A DNA stretch of 64,000 nucleotides from Synechococcus sp. RSCCF101. Lineage in GTDB: Bacteria > Cyanobacteriota > Cyanobacteriia > PCC-6307 > Cyanobiaceae. Shown piece after piece: positions 53,922 to 63,294 of this stretch; the first letter of the stretch is position 1; the number at the start of each line of letters is the position of its first letter. The DNA is taken from positions 558,001-622,000 of the forward strand of contig NZ_CP035632.1 in NCBI RefSeq assembly GCF_008807075.1, written 5' to 3'. The notes beneath the pieces were generated by a model. That model was not told where the DNA came from. It did not search any database and was given only the letters and a program-made list of their open reading frames with translations. The translations under genes were made by a program, and so were the position numbers.

Positions 53922-55082
53922 GTGAGCGCCGATGCCGAGGTGATCGTTGTCGGGGGCGGTGCCGCCGGTGCCGCCGCTGCCGTGCATCTGGCCCTGCGGG
54001 GCCGTGCCGTTCACGTCCTCACGCAGCAGTGCGGAGCTCCGGCTCCCGGCTGCGGCGGCGGCATGGCCGCTTCGGTGCAGCGCTGGTTCCCCTTCGATCT
54101 GGCTCCGGCCGTGGAGCAGGTCATCCGGCGGGTGCGGTTCACCTGGAACCTGGCCGATCCGGTGGTGGCGGATCTGCCCGGCGAGGCACCGTTCTGGATC
54201 GTCGATCGGCCCGCTCTCGACCGTCTCCTCCTGGCCAGAGCGGTGGAGCACGGGGCCACGGTCCAGGAGGGCGCCTCGGTCACCAGCCTGCAGCGGGAGG
54301 GATCGCTCTGGTGCGCCAGCACGGCCACAGGGAAGCCACTGCGGGCCCCTGCCGTTGTGCTCGCCAGCGGGTCCAGCTCACCGCTGCCGGCCGCCCTGGG
54401 CCTGGGGCCGTCGCGACCGCGGTTCGCCACGGCCATGGCCGCTGCGGTGGACCCGGCGTCCGATGGAGCGAGCGCCACGGCGGAGCCGCCGGAGGCCACG
54501 GCCTGGTTTGAGTTCGGTCTGGTGCATCACGGCTTCAGCTGGGTCTTCCCGCGGCGGCGGGGCCACAGCATCGGCGTGGGCACCTTTCTGGATCAGGGTC
54601 GTGACGGTGTCGATTTTCAGGCGGTGCTGGGCCGGCTGCTGCCCGCCCTCGGCTGCGGCGCCGATCAGGGGGAGCGACGCCTGCTCAATCTGCGGATCTG
54701 GAACGGTCACCATCGCCTGCATCGGGAGGGAATCGTGGCGGTGGGGGATGCCGCGTCGCTCTGTGATCCCTTTCTGGCCGAGGGCATCCGTCCGGCCCTG
54801 CTCAGCGGGACCCTGGCGGCGGAAGCCCTGGATGGATGGCTGGCGGGGGATGCGGAATCGCTGCAGCACTACAGCGCCCGCATCCGCCGCGACTGGGGCG
54901 ACTCCATGGCCTGGGGCAGACGCATCGCCCAGGTCTTCTATCGCTTCCCGGGAGTGGGCTATCAGCTCGGCATCAAACGACCCACGGCGCCGCAACGGAT
55001 CGCCCAGATCCTGTCCGGTTCGATGGGATACGGCGACATCGCCCAGCGGGTGATCCGACGCCTGCTGCTGCAGCGATCCTGA
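53922..55082 (+). CDS. Geranylgeranyl-reductase-family FAD oxidoreductase
   Basis: 386 residues from GTG 53922. Dinucleotide-binding motif VIVVGGGAAGAAAAVHLALRG near the start, a PxxWxxxR-region analogue (GFSWVFPRRRGHSIGVG) and GIVAVGDAASLCDPFLAEGI (second FAD motif). These mark the ChlP/digeranylgeranylglycerophospholipid reductase family; the protein is a distant member, not the canonical ChlP, and its substrate is unknown (an isoprenoid tail is likely). It follows frr by 9 bases and converges with the cNMP-binding gene; both stops lie in a perfect palindrome. Confidence 0.83.
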   Translation: MSADAEVIVVGGGAAGAAAAVHLALRGRAVHVLTQQCGAPAPGCGGGMAASVQRWFPFDLAPAVEQVIRRVRFTWNLADPVVADLPGEAPFWIVDRPALDRLLLARAVEHGATVQEGASVTSLQREGSLWCASTATGKPLRAPAVVLASGSSSPLPAALGLGPSRPRFATAMAAAVDPASDGASATAEPPEATAWFEFGLVHHGFSWVFPRRRGHSIGVGTFLDQGRDGVDFQAVLGRLLPALGCGADQGERRLLNLRIWNGHHRLHREGIVAVGDAASLCDPFLAEGIRPALLSGTLAAEALDGWLAGDAESLQHYSARIRRDWGDSMAWGRRIAQVFYRFPGVGYQLGIKRPTAPQRIAQILSGSMGYGDIAQRVIRRLLLQRS

Positions 55083-55092
55083 CGAGGTCAGG
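55078..55092. terminator. Stop-codon hairpin at 55.1 kb
   Basis: CCTGAC (55078-55083), GAG, GTCAGG (55087-55092): perfect arms that contain the stop codons of the two convergent genes. No T-run. Confidence 0.4.
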
Positions 55093-55468
55093 CCGCGACC
55101 GCCGCGCGCTTCAGAGAACGCAGGCGCTCATCGATCGAGGCGAGAAGCTGAATGGCGAACATCGGCGTCTCCTGCACCGCGAAGAGGAACTTCTCCCGGT
55201 TCATGACGATTAGGCCGCAGTCGCTGCTGGCGATGGCGGTGCCGAAGCGGGTGTGATCGTCCACAACGAGCGCTCCGGCACCGAACACATCACCGGCCGT
55301 CAGGTCCTCGTGGGCGCGGTCGCCATCCCAGCTGAGCCGGACGGTGCCCTCAAGGATGCCGTACATCGTGCTGCCCGCGTCACCGGCGCGGAAGATGGAC
55401 GCGCCGGCGGAGAGATGGATCGTGTCGCCGGAAGCGGCGAGCGCCTTCATCGTCTCAAGAGCGTGCAT
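55088..55468 (-). CDS. Stand-alone cyclic-nucleotide-binding domain protein
   Basis: 126 residues consisting of one CRP-like cNMP-binding beta-roll: IHLSAGASIFRAGDAGSTMY, GILEGTVRLSW, DLTAGDVFGAGALV, and a C-terminal helix ending ASIDERLRSLKRAAV. There is no DNA-binding domain or kinase, so it is probably a small regulatory or partner-binding subunit. The phosphate-cassette arginine is not obvious in FGAGALVVDDHTRFG, so ligand binding is uncertain. It follows transaldolase on the same strand after 61 bases. Confidence 0.8.
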   Translation of the reverse strand: MHALETMKALAASGDTIHLSAGASIFRAGDAGSTMYGILEGTVRLSWDGDRAHEDLTAGDVFGAGALVVDDHTRFGTAIASSDCGLIVMNREKFLFAVQETPMFAIQLLASIDERLRSLKRAAVAA

Positions 55469-55529
55469 GCCGGACCGCCGTCACTGGGCCTGATCCTCGC
55501 CCCCGCAGGTGAAGATCAGGCAATGGCCC

Positions 55530-56702
55530 TCAGGTGCCGGCAACGGCGAGGGCGGCGCCGAGTCCGGAGCGCACATCCTCCTGCTGCAGTCGGCCATCAT
55601 GGTCGCCATCAAGGGCATCGAAGACCGCATCGCTGCCGAGCCACTCCTCCCGGGTGATGCAGCCATCGCCGTCGAGGTCGTTGAGAAGGAAGATTTCCTG
55701 CACGGCGTGGGTGAAGGCGGCGCCACCCTCGAGGACGGCCAGCCGGTGGGCCAGCTGGGCTTCGAGGGTTTCGATGGCCTTGCTGAAGCCGCGGATGCCT
55801 TCATCGAGCTTGTCGCTGGCCATGCGGTCTTCGGCGAGCATCGAGCGATAGGTGGGTTCGTCGACATGAATCCGCTCCTCGCGCTGGGCGGGCGCTGAGG
55901 GGTCGAGCCGACGCTCGAGCACACCCTCGCTGCTGCGCAGTTGCTCCAGCAGCTTGGGCGAGATCGTGAGCAGATCGTTGCCGGCCAGTTCGATGATCTC
56001 GTCGATGTTGCGGAAGCTGGCGCCCATCACCTCGGTGCCGTAGCCATGGCATTTGTAGTAGTTGAAGATGCGCGTGACCGAGAGCACGCCGGGGTCCTCG
56101 GGGCCCGGGTAGGAGTCGCGTCCGGTGCTGGCCTTGTACCAGTCGAGGATGCGACCGACGAAGGGGGAGATCAGGGTGACACCGGCCTCGGCACAGGCCA
56201 CCGCCTGACCGAAGCCGAAGAGAAGGGTGAGGTTGCAGTGAATGCCCTCCTTCTCGAGCACTTCGGCTGCCTTGATGCCCTCCCAGGTGGAGGCGATCTT
56301 GATCAGCACCCGCTCGTTGCTGATGCCGGCGTCGTTGTACAGACGGATCAGTTTGCGCGCCTTCTCGATGGTGGCCTGTGTGTCGTAACTGAGCCGGGCA
56401 TCCACTTCGGTGGAGACGCGGCCGGGAACGATCTTGAGAATCTCCTTGCCGAAGATCACACAGATCTCATCGAGGGCTTCATGCACCACCTCCTCCGCCG
56501 GAGCATCGGAGCCGATGAGGGCTCGCGACGCCCGCAGGGCTTCATCGATCAGGTTCTGGTAGGTGGGAATCTGTGTCGCAGCCAGAATCAGCGACGGGTT
56601 GGTGGTGGCATCCCGCGGGGTGAAACGGGCGATCGCATCGATATCGCCTGTGTCAGCCACGACCACAGTCATGGCGGAGAGTTGGTCAAGCAGGCTGGCC
56701 AT
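55530..56702 (-). CDS. tal: Transaldolase with C-terminal EF-hand pair
   Basis: Pentose-phosphate enzyme moving a dihydroxyacetone unit; 390 residues. TIM-barrel part (1-325): [13 protein letters not shown], the Schiff-base lysine in [16 protein letters not shown], and [19 protein letters not shown]. After about residue 340 come two EF hands, [13 protein letters not shown] and [13 protein letters not shown], giving likely Ca2+ binding; this fusion occurs in some cyanobacteria. ATG 56702 ([15 protein letters not shown]); an in-frame ATG at 56714 is possible. Downstream of ftsI (86-base gap). Confidence 0.94.
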   Translation of the reverse strand: MASLLDQLSAMTVVVADTGDIDAIARFTPRDATTNPSLILAATQIPTYQNLIDEALRASRALIGSDAPAEEVVHEALDEICVIFGKEILKIVPGRVSTEVDARLSYDTQATIEKARKLIRLYNDAGISNERVLIKIASTWEGIKAAEVLEKEGIHCNLTLLFGFGQAVACAEAGVTLISPFVGRILDWYKASTGRDSYPGPEDPGVLSVTRIFNYYKCHGYGTEVMGASFRNIDEIIELAGNDLLTISPKLLEQLRSSEGVLERRLDPSAPAQREERIHVDEPTYRSMLAEDRMASDKLDEGIRGFSKAIETLEAQLAHRLAVLEGGAAFTHAVQEIFLLNDLDGDGCITREEWLGSDAVFDALDGDHDGRLQQEDVRSGLGAALAVAGT

Positions 56703-56788
56703 CGTGAGCGGCACCCAGGTGTCTCCGTAACGTAGCCATCGCGGCTGCGCTGACCGCCGCTCTGTGCGTGGCCGCGCAAATGCTCGCT

Positions 56789-58582
56789 TCAGCCGGCCGG
56801 GCTGGCCGGAGCCCCCGAGCTCGGGGGGATCTTCTCGAGCACCAGCAGGGCCTCGATGATGCTGCGGGCCACAGGCACCGCCACGGTGGACCCGTAGGCA
56901 TTGCCGCCCTGGGGTTCGTCCACCACCACCAGCACCACGTAGCGGGGATCATCGATGGGCAGGTGGGCCACGAAGCTGGTGATGCGGGCACCGGGGATGT
57001 AGCGGCCGTTCTCTGCCTTCTGGGCGGTGCCGGTCTTGCCACCGATGCGGTAGCCGGGGATCTTCACGCCCTTGCCGCTGCCCTTGTCCACCACCGTCTC
57101 CAGCCAGTCCATCACCGTCGCCGTCACGGAGGGATCCAGCACCTGAACACCGTCGGGGGCATCGCTGGGAGCCAGCCCATCACCGGCGCGCAGCCCCCGG
57201 GTGATGTGGGGGCTCACCAGACGACCGCCGTTGGCCAGCATGGCGTGGAGCTGGGCCAGCTTGAGCGGGGTCATGGACAGGCCCTGGCCGAAGGCCGCGG
57301 TCGCCGGTTCGATCGGCTGATCCACGAACTGGGTGCGGGTCTTGAGCCAGCCCGCGGCGGCGCCCGGCAGGTCGGTGTCGGGCCGCTCATCGATGCCGAG
57401 ACGGTCGAGCCAGCTCCAGAAGAGGGCCGGCTCCATCCGGTTCATGGCCTTCACCATCGCCACGTTGCTGGAGACCTGAAGCACGGTCGGGTAGTCGATC
57501 ACGCCGTTGCCCTGCCGGTCGTGGTTGTAGATGGGCCATCCGCCGATCTGGAGCAGACCGGTGTCGTTGACCGTCCCGTTCGGATCGATCGCTTGCTCCT
57601 GCAGCGCGATGGCGAGGTTGATCGGCTTGAAGGTGGAGCCGGGTTCGTAGAGGTCCTGCACCGACCATTCCCGGAACAGGGCCGTCTCGAACTCCCAGAA
57701 CCGGTTCGGGTCGTAGGTGGGCGTGGAGGTGAGGGCCAGCAGCGCGCCGCTGTTCACATCCATCACCATCGCCGCGCCGCGCTTGGCCTTCCACTTGCTC
57801 ACCTGGGCCGCCAGGGCCTTGGCAGTGAGCTCCTGCAGGCGCGCGTCCAGGGTGAGTTGAAGCTGAAGATCGTCGCTCCAGAGGGTGCCGGGGGCCATGG
57901 CGGCGGGCAGGGGCGTGCCATCCGCGCCGCGCCGCACCCGGCGGGTCAGCTCGTGGCGCCTGAGATCCCCATCCCGGCTCTGTTCGAGACCGGCCTGGGG
58001 ATCCCGGTTGAGATTGAGGAAGCCAACCACATTGGCGAACAGCGGCCCCTGGGGATAGACGCGCTGGGCGTAGGCCTCCAGGTCGAGCCCGCTGATGCCG
58101 AGGCGGCGGATGGCGTCGGCCCGTTCCGGCGTGAGATCGGTGGCGAGCCGGATGCCGGTGGGCTGCTCTCCCATTTCCGCGATCAGCGCCTCGGCCGGCT
58201 CTGCGAGAACCTCGGCCAGCCGTGCGGCCACCTCCTCAGTGCTGCGCCGTCCCCCCGGGTCATCGCCGGCGAAGCTGAAGTAGTAGGGGTGAGCCCAGAG
58301 GGTGTAGCGCTGCTCGTCGAGCGCCACCAGTCGGCCGCTGCGATCGACGATGGAGCGCCGCTGGCCGAGGGGCTCGGTGGTCTGCGTCTGGATGGAACGG
58401 GCCCGTTCCTCGAGGCTGTCGGCCTGCCGGAGCTGGAGCCAGGCCAGTCGCACACCCAGGCCGACCAGCCCGAGAGCCATCAGGGTGTACACCGCGATCA
58501 GGCGCCCGCCCGGCACGGGTTTCAGCTGCAGAACGCGACCGCCGGACCGGGGACGCTGAGCTCGGGACAGACCGACCGTCAT
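56789..58582 (-). CDS. ftsI: Septal peptidoglycan transpeptidase FtsI (class B PBP)
   Basis: Cell-division penicillin-binding protein, 597 residues. One N-terminal membrane helix (about 28-49), dimerisation region with [21 protein letters not shown], and the transpeptidase domain with catalytic S316 in [11 protein letters not shown] at 371-373 and KTGT at 516-519. ATG 58582 starts 16 bases after a small membrane gene resembling FtsL in position and layout. Cells use it for septum wall synthesis. Confidence 0.95.
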   Translation of the reverse strand: MTVGLSRAQRPRSGGRVLQLKPVPGGRLIAVYTLMALGLVGLGVRLAWLQLRQADSLEERARSIQTQTTEPLGQRRSIVDRSGRLVALDEQRYTLWAHPYYFSFAGDDPGGRRSTEEVAARLAEVLAEPAEALIAEMGEQPTGIRLATDLTPERADAIRRLGISGLDLEAYAQRVYPQGPLFANVVGFLNLNRDPQAGLEQSRDGDLRRHELTRRVRRGADGTPLPAAMAPGTLWSDDLQLQLTLDARLQELTAKALAAQVSKWKAKRGAAMVMDVNSGALLALTSTPTYDPNRFWEFETALFREWSVQDLYEPGSTFKPINLAIALQEQAIDPNGTVNDTGLLQIGGWPIYNHDRQGNGVIDYPTVLQVSSNVAMVKAMNRMEPALFWSWLDRLGIDERPDTDLPGAAAGWLKTRTQFVDQPIEPATAAFGQGLSMTPLKLAQLHAMLANGGRLVSPHITRGLRAGDGLAPSDAPDGVQVLDPSVTATVMDWLETVVDKGSGKGVKIPGYRIGGKTGTAQKAENGRYIPGARITSFVAHLPIDDPRYVVLVVVDEPQGGNAYGSTVAVPVARSIIEALLVLEKIPPSSGAPASPAG

Positions 58583-58598
58583 GCGGGGCTCGGACGGC

Positions 58599-59072
58599 TC
58601 AGTAGCCGGAACGGACGGGTCGCTGGGCGAGAGCGCCCAGATCGGGCATCTCCGCCATGGCGAAGCCGGGCTCGGGCTCGGGCGCCTGTTCCGCCGGCCG
58701 GGGCAGATACATCAGGTTGGCGGTGCTGGTGGCCACCATCTGCGGCGGTCGGCTGGTGGGGCCGGTGTAGGCCCGCTCCAGGGTGGCGGTGGCCTCCCTG
58801 AGGCGATGCTCCAGCAGCTGGGCGGTTTCCAGAGCCTCGAAACCGCGGCTCCAGCGGTGCTGCCAGTGCAGGGTCAGGCCGGCCAGGATCAGCACGGCCG
58901 CTCCCACGCCGATGAGGCTGCCGTCCACCAGCCGGTGCAGGCCGGCCAGCCAGGGTGAACGGCGATCGACCCGGGCACCGGAGAGGGAGCCCTGAATCAG
59001 GGCGAGAGCACGGGTGCCGCTGCTGGCGCTGCGATGGCCGGGGTCCTCCCGGAACTGACGACTCGCGGCCAT
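58599..59072 (-). CDS. Bitopic membrane protein, probable FtsL-like division partner
   Basis: 157 residues: a cytosolic N-terminus, one membrane helix (about 52-72, GSLIGVGAAVLILAGLTLHW), and a helical segment (about 75-105) followed by a Pro-rich tail. Sequence identity to FtsL is not recognisable, but size, topology and the position 16 bases before ftsI match FtsL in other bacteria. ATG 59072 (MAASRQFRED) is preferred; another lies at 59120. Confidence 0.6.
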   Translation of the reverse strand: MAASRQFREDPGHRSASSGTRALALIQGSLSGARVDRRSPWLAGLHRLVDGSLIGVGAAVLILAGLTLHWQHRWSRGFEALETAQLLEHRLREATATLERAYTGPTSRPPQMVATSTANLMYLPRPAEQAPEPEPGFAMAEMPDLGALAQRPVRSGY

Positions 59073-59150
59073 GGTCCTGCCTCGCTGCGCAAGTGAACCA
59101 TGTGCATCGGTCCGCTTCAAGGGCGATCGGGTGCGCAGGGGCCGGTCCGG

Positions 59151-60575
59151 TCAGCCACCCAGCACGATCAGATTGGCGAAGGTGAAGCCGTTCCAGAGGG
59201 CGTGCATCAACACGCAGGGGGCCAGGCGTCCGCTGGAGAGCCGCAGCCAGCCCAGAGCGAAGCCGAGCACCAGTAGCGGCAGCAGCTCCCCCAGGCTGAG
59301 GTGGGCTGCTGCGAACACCAGCGCACTCCCCACGAGCCCCAGCAGTCGGCTCTGGCGGCGGACGAGAACCGGAAGCAGCACGCCGCGGAACAGCAGTTCC
59401 TCGAACCACGGCGCCAGCACGGTGGCCGTGAAGGCGAGGCAGAACAGCGAGAGCCCGTCCCGACTCCCGAGCACGACCTCAAGCAGAGGGTTGCTGCCCC
59501 CACCCTCGCCGAACCAGCGCTGGGCCAGCCAGCCGGCCAGGCTCACCAGGGGAAGCACCATCAGCACGCCGCCGCCGGCCAGTCGCAGCCCCGAGCCCAG
59601 CGGTCTCCAGCGCCACTGCAGCAGGCCCCCCTCGATCGGGGGCCGTCCCCGCAGCATGAGCGCCAGGATCATCAGGGGCAGGGCCATCAGGCTGCTGTAG
59701 AGGAGCACCACCCCCAGGGCCTCCGAGCGGGGAGGCTCCAGGCCGAGAGCCGTGGTGACCGCCTGAGCCAGCGGCAGCGCCAGCAGCGGCACCACGGTCT
59801 CACCCAGAACGACGAATCCTCCGGCGATCAGAAGGGTCACGTCCACAAGCGTCAGGTCCGGGCCCCGCAGAGGCGGCTCCGGGGGGAGTGACCTACGCCA
59901 CCGGCACCAGGCCAGCCTGGCGATCAGCCCCAGCCCGCCCAGCAGCAGCAGCAGGGGCAGCACGCTGACCATCGCCAGCTTCACGGCAGCCGCCCGCGCC
60001 TCACCGGCAGCGACGCAGTCCTCCGGGGCAGCTGCCCCCAGCACCTGGCAGCTGAGGCGGGCGAGCAGGGGGTCCTCCGCGCCGGACCCGTCCGGAAGCG
60101 ATGCCGCGTCGGGAGTCGGGTCGCTCAGGGCCCGGGCCAGGGCACCGGCCGGGCCCGGGTCACCGCTGGGAAGCTCGGGCAGGGACGGAGGCAGAGAGCG
60201 GCCGGTGCGTCGCGCCAGAAGCTCCAGAAGCACCCGCTCACGCCCGCTCTGAAGACTGGCCGGGTCGTCCAGGAGGGCCTCCAGCAGCCTCTCTTGCGGA
60301 TCGGAACCCACCACGGCCGAACCGACCGACCCCTCCAGGGCCGGAGCGGCGAGCACGGCCAGTTCCAGCTGGCGCCGATCGAGGGCAGGGCTGACCGATG
60401 GCCGCTGCAGGCTGTCCAGCAGGCCGTTCGTCCAGAGCAGGAGGCTGAGGCTGAGGCTGAGCAGGGCGAGCACCTGCTTCCAGGTGGCGTCGCGCTCCGA
60501 CGCGGTGGTGGGACTGGTGATGGCGGTGGCCCCGGGCGGGTCGTCGGCGCTGATTCTGGCCGCGGGGTCCCCCAT
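59151..60575 (-). CDS. CPBP-family intramembrane metalloprotease
   Basis: 474 residues. N-terminal helix, a soluble region (about 35-160), then about eight membrane helices. The CPBP (CAAX-protease/bacteriocin-processing) motifs are complete: WFEELLFRGVLLP (EExxxR), FAAAHLSLGEL (His) and VLMHALWNGFTF (HxxxN). May process membrane peptides or prenylated substrates; unknown in cyanobacteria. Start ATG 60575. The frame stays open far upstream, but that part overlaps the phosphatase gene on the other strand. Confidence 0.9.
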   Translation of the reverse strand: MGDPAARISADDPPGATAITSPTTASERDATWKQVLALLSLSLSLLLWTNGLLDSLQRPSVSPALDRRQLELAVLAAPALEGSVGSAVVGSDPQERLLEALLDDPASLQSGRERVLLELLARRTGRSLPPSLPELPSGDPGPAGALARALSDPTPDAASLPDGSGAEDPLLARLSCQVLGAAAPEDCVAAGEARAAAVKLAMVSVLPLLLLLGGLGLIARLAWCRWRRSLPPEPPLRGPDLTLVDVTLLIAGGFVVLGETVVPLLALPLAQAVTTALGLEPPRSEALGVVLLYSSLMALPLMILALMLRGRPPIEGGLLQWRWRPLGSGLRLAGGGVLMVLPLVSLAGWLAQRWFGEGGGSNPLLEVVLGSRDGLSLFCLAFTATVLAPWFEELLFRGVLLPVLVRRQSRLLGLVGSALVFAAAHLSLGELLPLLVLGFALGWLRLSSGRLAPCVLMHALWNGFTFANLIVLGG

Positions 60576-60578
60576 ACG

Positions 60579-61985
60579 ATGACGACCCCCTCCGCCGGCC
60601 CCTTGACTCTGCGTCTGATCCTGATCCGACACGGCCTCAGCACCTTCAACGTCGAACGGCGCATCCAGGGACGGGACGATCTCTCCACCCTCACCGACGA
60701 GGGGCGGGGGCAGGCCCGCCGGGCCGGGCAGGCCCTTGAGGGGCTGAGCGTTGAGGCGCTCTGGGCCTCTCCTCTCAAACGCGCGGCGGAGACCGCCCGG
60801 TCGGTCGCCGCCTCCCTGGCCGGGATTGAGGAGGGGATCACCTGGTCGGACGATCTGCTGGAGGTGGACCTCGGTCCGTGGAGCGGCTCCACGGCGGCCG
60901 ACCTGCAGGAGAACCATCCCGAGGCGTGGGCCACCTGGCGGCGCGATCCCTCGGTGCTGCAGCTGGAACGGGCCGATGGCACGCCCTACTTCCCGCTGCA
61001 GGAGCTGATGGCGCAGGCGGAGCGGGCTCTGGCCGCCCTCGTGGCCCGTCACCCTGCCCGCGGCGCGGACCGCACCGTGGTGGTGGTGGCCCACAACATG
61101 ATTCTCAAGGTGATGCTGCTGGCGATGCTGGGGCGAGACCTCTCCAGCCTCCGCAGCCTCCGCCTCGACAACGCCTCCATCTCCGTGGTGAACGTGGCCG
61201 CGCTGGCCGGTCCGGATTCCGGCGCTGCACCCGCTGCGGCTCTCCGCTTCTGCGAGCGCCACAGTGTGCAGCTCGAATCGGTGAATGGCACGACCCACCT
61301 GGGTGACGGCTGGCTGGAGCGTCCGCCCGAGGGGCTCCGCCTTCTCCTCGTGCGTCACGGCGAGACCGACTGGAACCGGGAGGGCCGGTTCCAGGGGCAG
61401 ATCGACATCCCGCTGAACGACCGGGGCCGTGAGCAGGCCGACGCCGCCCGCTCCTGCCTGGAGGGGGTGTCCCTGCAGCGTGCCTGGAGCAGCCGCATGT
61501 CGCGGCCACGCGAGACCGCTGAGATCATTCTCAGAAACCACCCTGCCGTGCACCTGAGCCTCACCGATGGCCTGCGGGAGATCGGCCATGGTCTGTGGGA
61601 GGGGCGACTGGAGGAGGAGATCCGGGCGGACTGGCCCGATCTGCTCGATGCCTGGAAGCGGGCGCCGGAGACAGTAACGATGCCGGAAGGGGAAACGATT
61701 CAGCAGGTGTCCGACCGGGCCGTGGCCTGCTGGAGAGAGATCGTGGCGGCCCTGGTGCCCGGCGAGACCGTGCTTGTGGTGGCTCACGACGCGGTGAACA
61801 AGACCATCCTCTGCGAGCTCCTGGGCATGACGCCCGCGGCCATCTGGTCGATCAAGCAGGGCAACGGTGGCGTCAGCGTGATCGACTACCCACAGGGTTC
61901 CGAGGGGGTGGGCGTGGTCACGGCTCTGAACATCACCGCCCACCTCGGCGGGGTGCTCGATCGCACCGCTGCCGGTGCGCTCTGA
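60579..61985 (+). CDS. Double-domain histidine phosphatase (phosphoglycerate-mutase-like)
   Basis: 468 residues with two histidine-phosphatase domains. Domain 1 (about 10-230): LILIRHGLSTFNVERRIQG and VVVAHNMILKVML; domain 2 (about 245-450): LLLVRHGETDWNREGRFQG and LVVAHDAVNKTIL. In domain 1 the usual second catalytic His remains (AHN). The two-domain layout recalls plant 2-carboxyarabinitol-1-phosphate phosphatase, which would fit Rubisco maintenance, but a general phosphatase is equally possible. ATG 60579 begins only 3 bases from the ATG of the divergent CPBP gene. It overlaps the next gene by 11 bases. Confidence 0.88.
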   Translation: MTTPSAGPLTLRLILIRHGLSTFNVERRIQGRDDLSTLTDEGRGQARRAGQALEGLSVEALWASPLKRAAETARSVAASLAGIEEGITWSDDLLEVDLGPWSGSTAADLQENHPEAWATWRRDPSVLQLERADGTPYFPLQELMAQAERALAALVARHPARGADRTVVVVAHNMILKVMLLAMLGRDLSSLRSLRLDNASISVVNVAALAGPDSGAAPAAALRFCERHSVQLESVNGTTHLGDGWLERPPEGLRLLLVRHGETDWNREGRFQGQIDIPLNDRGREQADAARSCLEGVSLQRAWSSRMSRPRETAEIILRNHPAVHLSLTDGLREIGHGLWEGRLEEEIRADWPDLLDAWKRAPETVTMPEGETIQQVSDRAVACWREIVAALVPGETVLVVAHDAVNKTILCELLGMTPAAIWSIKQGNGGVSVIDYPQGSEGVGVVTALNITAHLGGVLDRTAAGAL

Positions 61986-63294
61986 CGCCGGCGTGCCGGA
62001 GAGCGTGCTGCTGCGCGGAGTCAGCGTGCTCCGCGATCCTCACCGCTCGCCGGAGCCGGAGGATGTGCTGCTGGAGGGTGAACGCCTCGTGGCCCTGGGC
62101 GAAGGGGCTGCAGAGCAGGGCCGGCGCATGGGTCTGGCGCCTCGCCCTGCGGCGGGTTGTCTGCTGGCCCCCTGTCTTGTCGACCCCCACAGCGTGCTCG
62201 AGCGTCCGCGCGATGGCGTGGAGGAGACCCTCGATTCGCTGCTCCGGTCCGCCGCAGCGGCGGGGTACGGCCAGGTGGGGCTGCTGCCGCGGGCGGCGTC
62301 CTGGCGGGATCGTCCCGATCGCTTGCTGCAGCACCACGAGCACCCGGTGCGGCTCCACTGCTGGGGGGGGTTCTCCCTCGATGGCGCCGGCAGGGATCTG
62401 GCGCCGCACCGGGACCTGCTCGGCGCCGGTGTGGTGGGTCTGGCGGACGATCTCGTTCTGCCGGATCCGGCCCTGCTCGACCGGGGGCTCCTGCTGGGCG
62501 AGATGGGTGAGGCACCGCTGTTGCTCGCCCCCCGCGATCCCTCTCTCTCCGCCGGCGGTTTCGTGCGTGAGGGGATCGAGTCGATCCGGGCCGGCTGGCC
62601 CACCGACCCCGCCGTGAGCGAGCTGCTGCCGCTCCGGACCCTGCTCACCCTGGCGGAGGTGCATCCGTCCCGCCGGCTGGTGCCGATGCACCTCTCCACT
62701 CAGGCCGGCGTCACCCTGCTGGCCCCCGCCGTCGAGGCCGGCCACTGCCGCGCGGCCACGGCGCACTGGTGGTCCCTGGTGCGGGACACCTCCCTGCTGG
62801 CCCCGGCGGATGAAGGCTGGACGCTCGTTCCCTCCCTCGGCGGTCCCGGGGACCGGCAGGCCCTGATCGATGCGCTGCGCCGGGGGGTCATCACAGCCGT
62901 GGCCGTCAGCCATGAACCGCTCGATGCCGAGGAGCAGGGCCTGCCCCCCGATCAGAGGCGTCCCGGGCTGGCGGGCCATCGCTTCGTTCTGCCCATGCTC
63001 TGGGAGGCGCTGGTGCGGCAGCGCGGCTGGAGCGTGAGCGAGCTCTGGCAGGCCCTCAGCTGGGGACCTTCCGCCCTGATCGGGCGTGAACCGGAGCAGC
63101 TGCTGGAGGGCAGCAATCGCTGGCTGCTGTTCGACCCGGCCCACCGCTGGATTCCGCGGCAGCAGGACCCGGACAGCTGTCTGGCGGCGAACCAGCCCCT
63201 GCTGGATCAGCCCCTGCTGGGCCGCGTGGTGGGCTGCGGGCTGGCCGGAGGCCTCAGGGTTGTGCCTGAGCGCCTTGGGGCAGGGGATCCCTGA
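61975..63294 (+). CDS. Dihydroorotase-like protein, metal site altered
   Basis: 439 residues from GTG 61975 with the amidohydrolase/dihydroorotase layout: LLRGVSVLRDP start, VLLEGERLVALGEG, then CLVDPHSVLERPRDG. In active dihydroorotases the last region reads DxHxHxR; here only one His remains (DPHSVLE), and the expected bridging lysine and terminal Asp motif (VSHEPLD) are also atypical. It is probably a non-catalytic PyrC-like protein, as found in other cyanobacteria. Overlaps the phosphatase gene by 11 bases and converges with lepB by 41 bases. Confidence 0.75.
   Translation: MRSDAGVPESVLLRGVSVLRDPHRSPEPEDVLLEGERLVALGEGAAEQGRRMGLAPRPAAGCLLAPCLVDPHSVLERPRDGVEETLDSLLRSAAAAGYGQVGLLPRAASWRDRPDRLLQHHEHPVRLHCWGGFSLDGAGRDLAPHRDLLGAGVVGLADDLVLPDPALLDRGLLLGEMGEAPLLLAPRDPSLSAGGFVREGIESIRAGWPTDPAVSELLPLRTLLTLAEVHPSRRLVPMHLSTQAGVTLLAPAVEAGHCRAATAHWWSLVRDTSLLAPADEGWTLVPSLGGPGDRQALIDALRRGVITAVAVSHEPLDAEEQGLPPDQRRPGLAGHRFVLPMLWEALVRQRGWSVSELWQALSWGPSALIGREPEQLLEGSNRWLLFDPAHRWIPRQQDPDSCLAANQPLLDQPLLGRVVGCGLAGGLRVVPERLGAGDP

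Noticed and set aside
60576-61943. Upstream extension of the CPBP protease frame to about 930 codons
   Set aside because: The extension is antisense to the double histidine phosphatase and has no domain features; MGDPAARIS at 60575 is a natural start.
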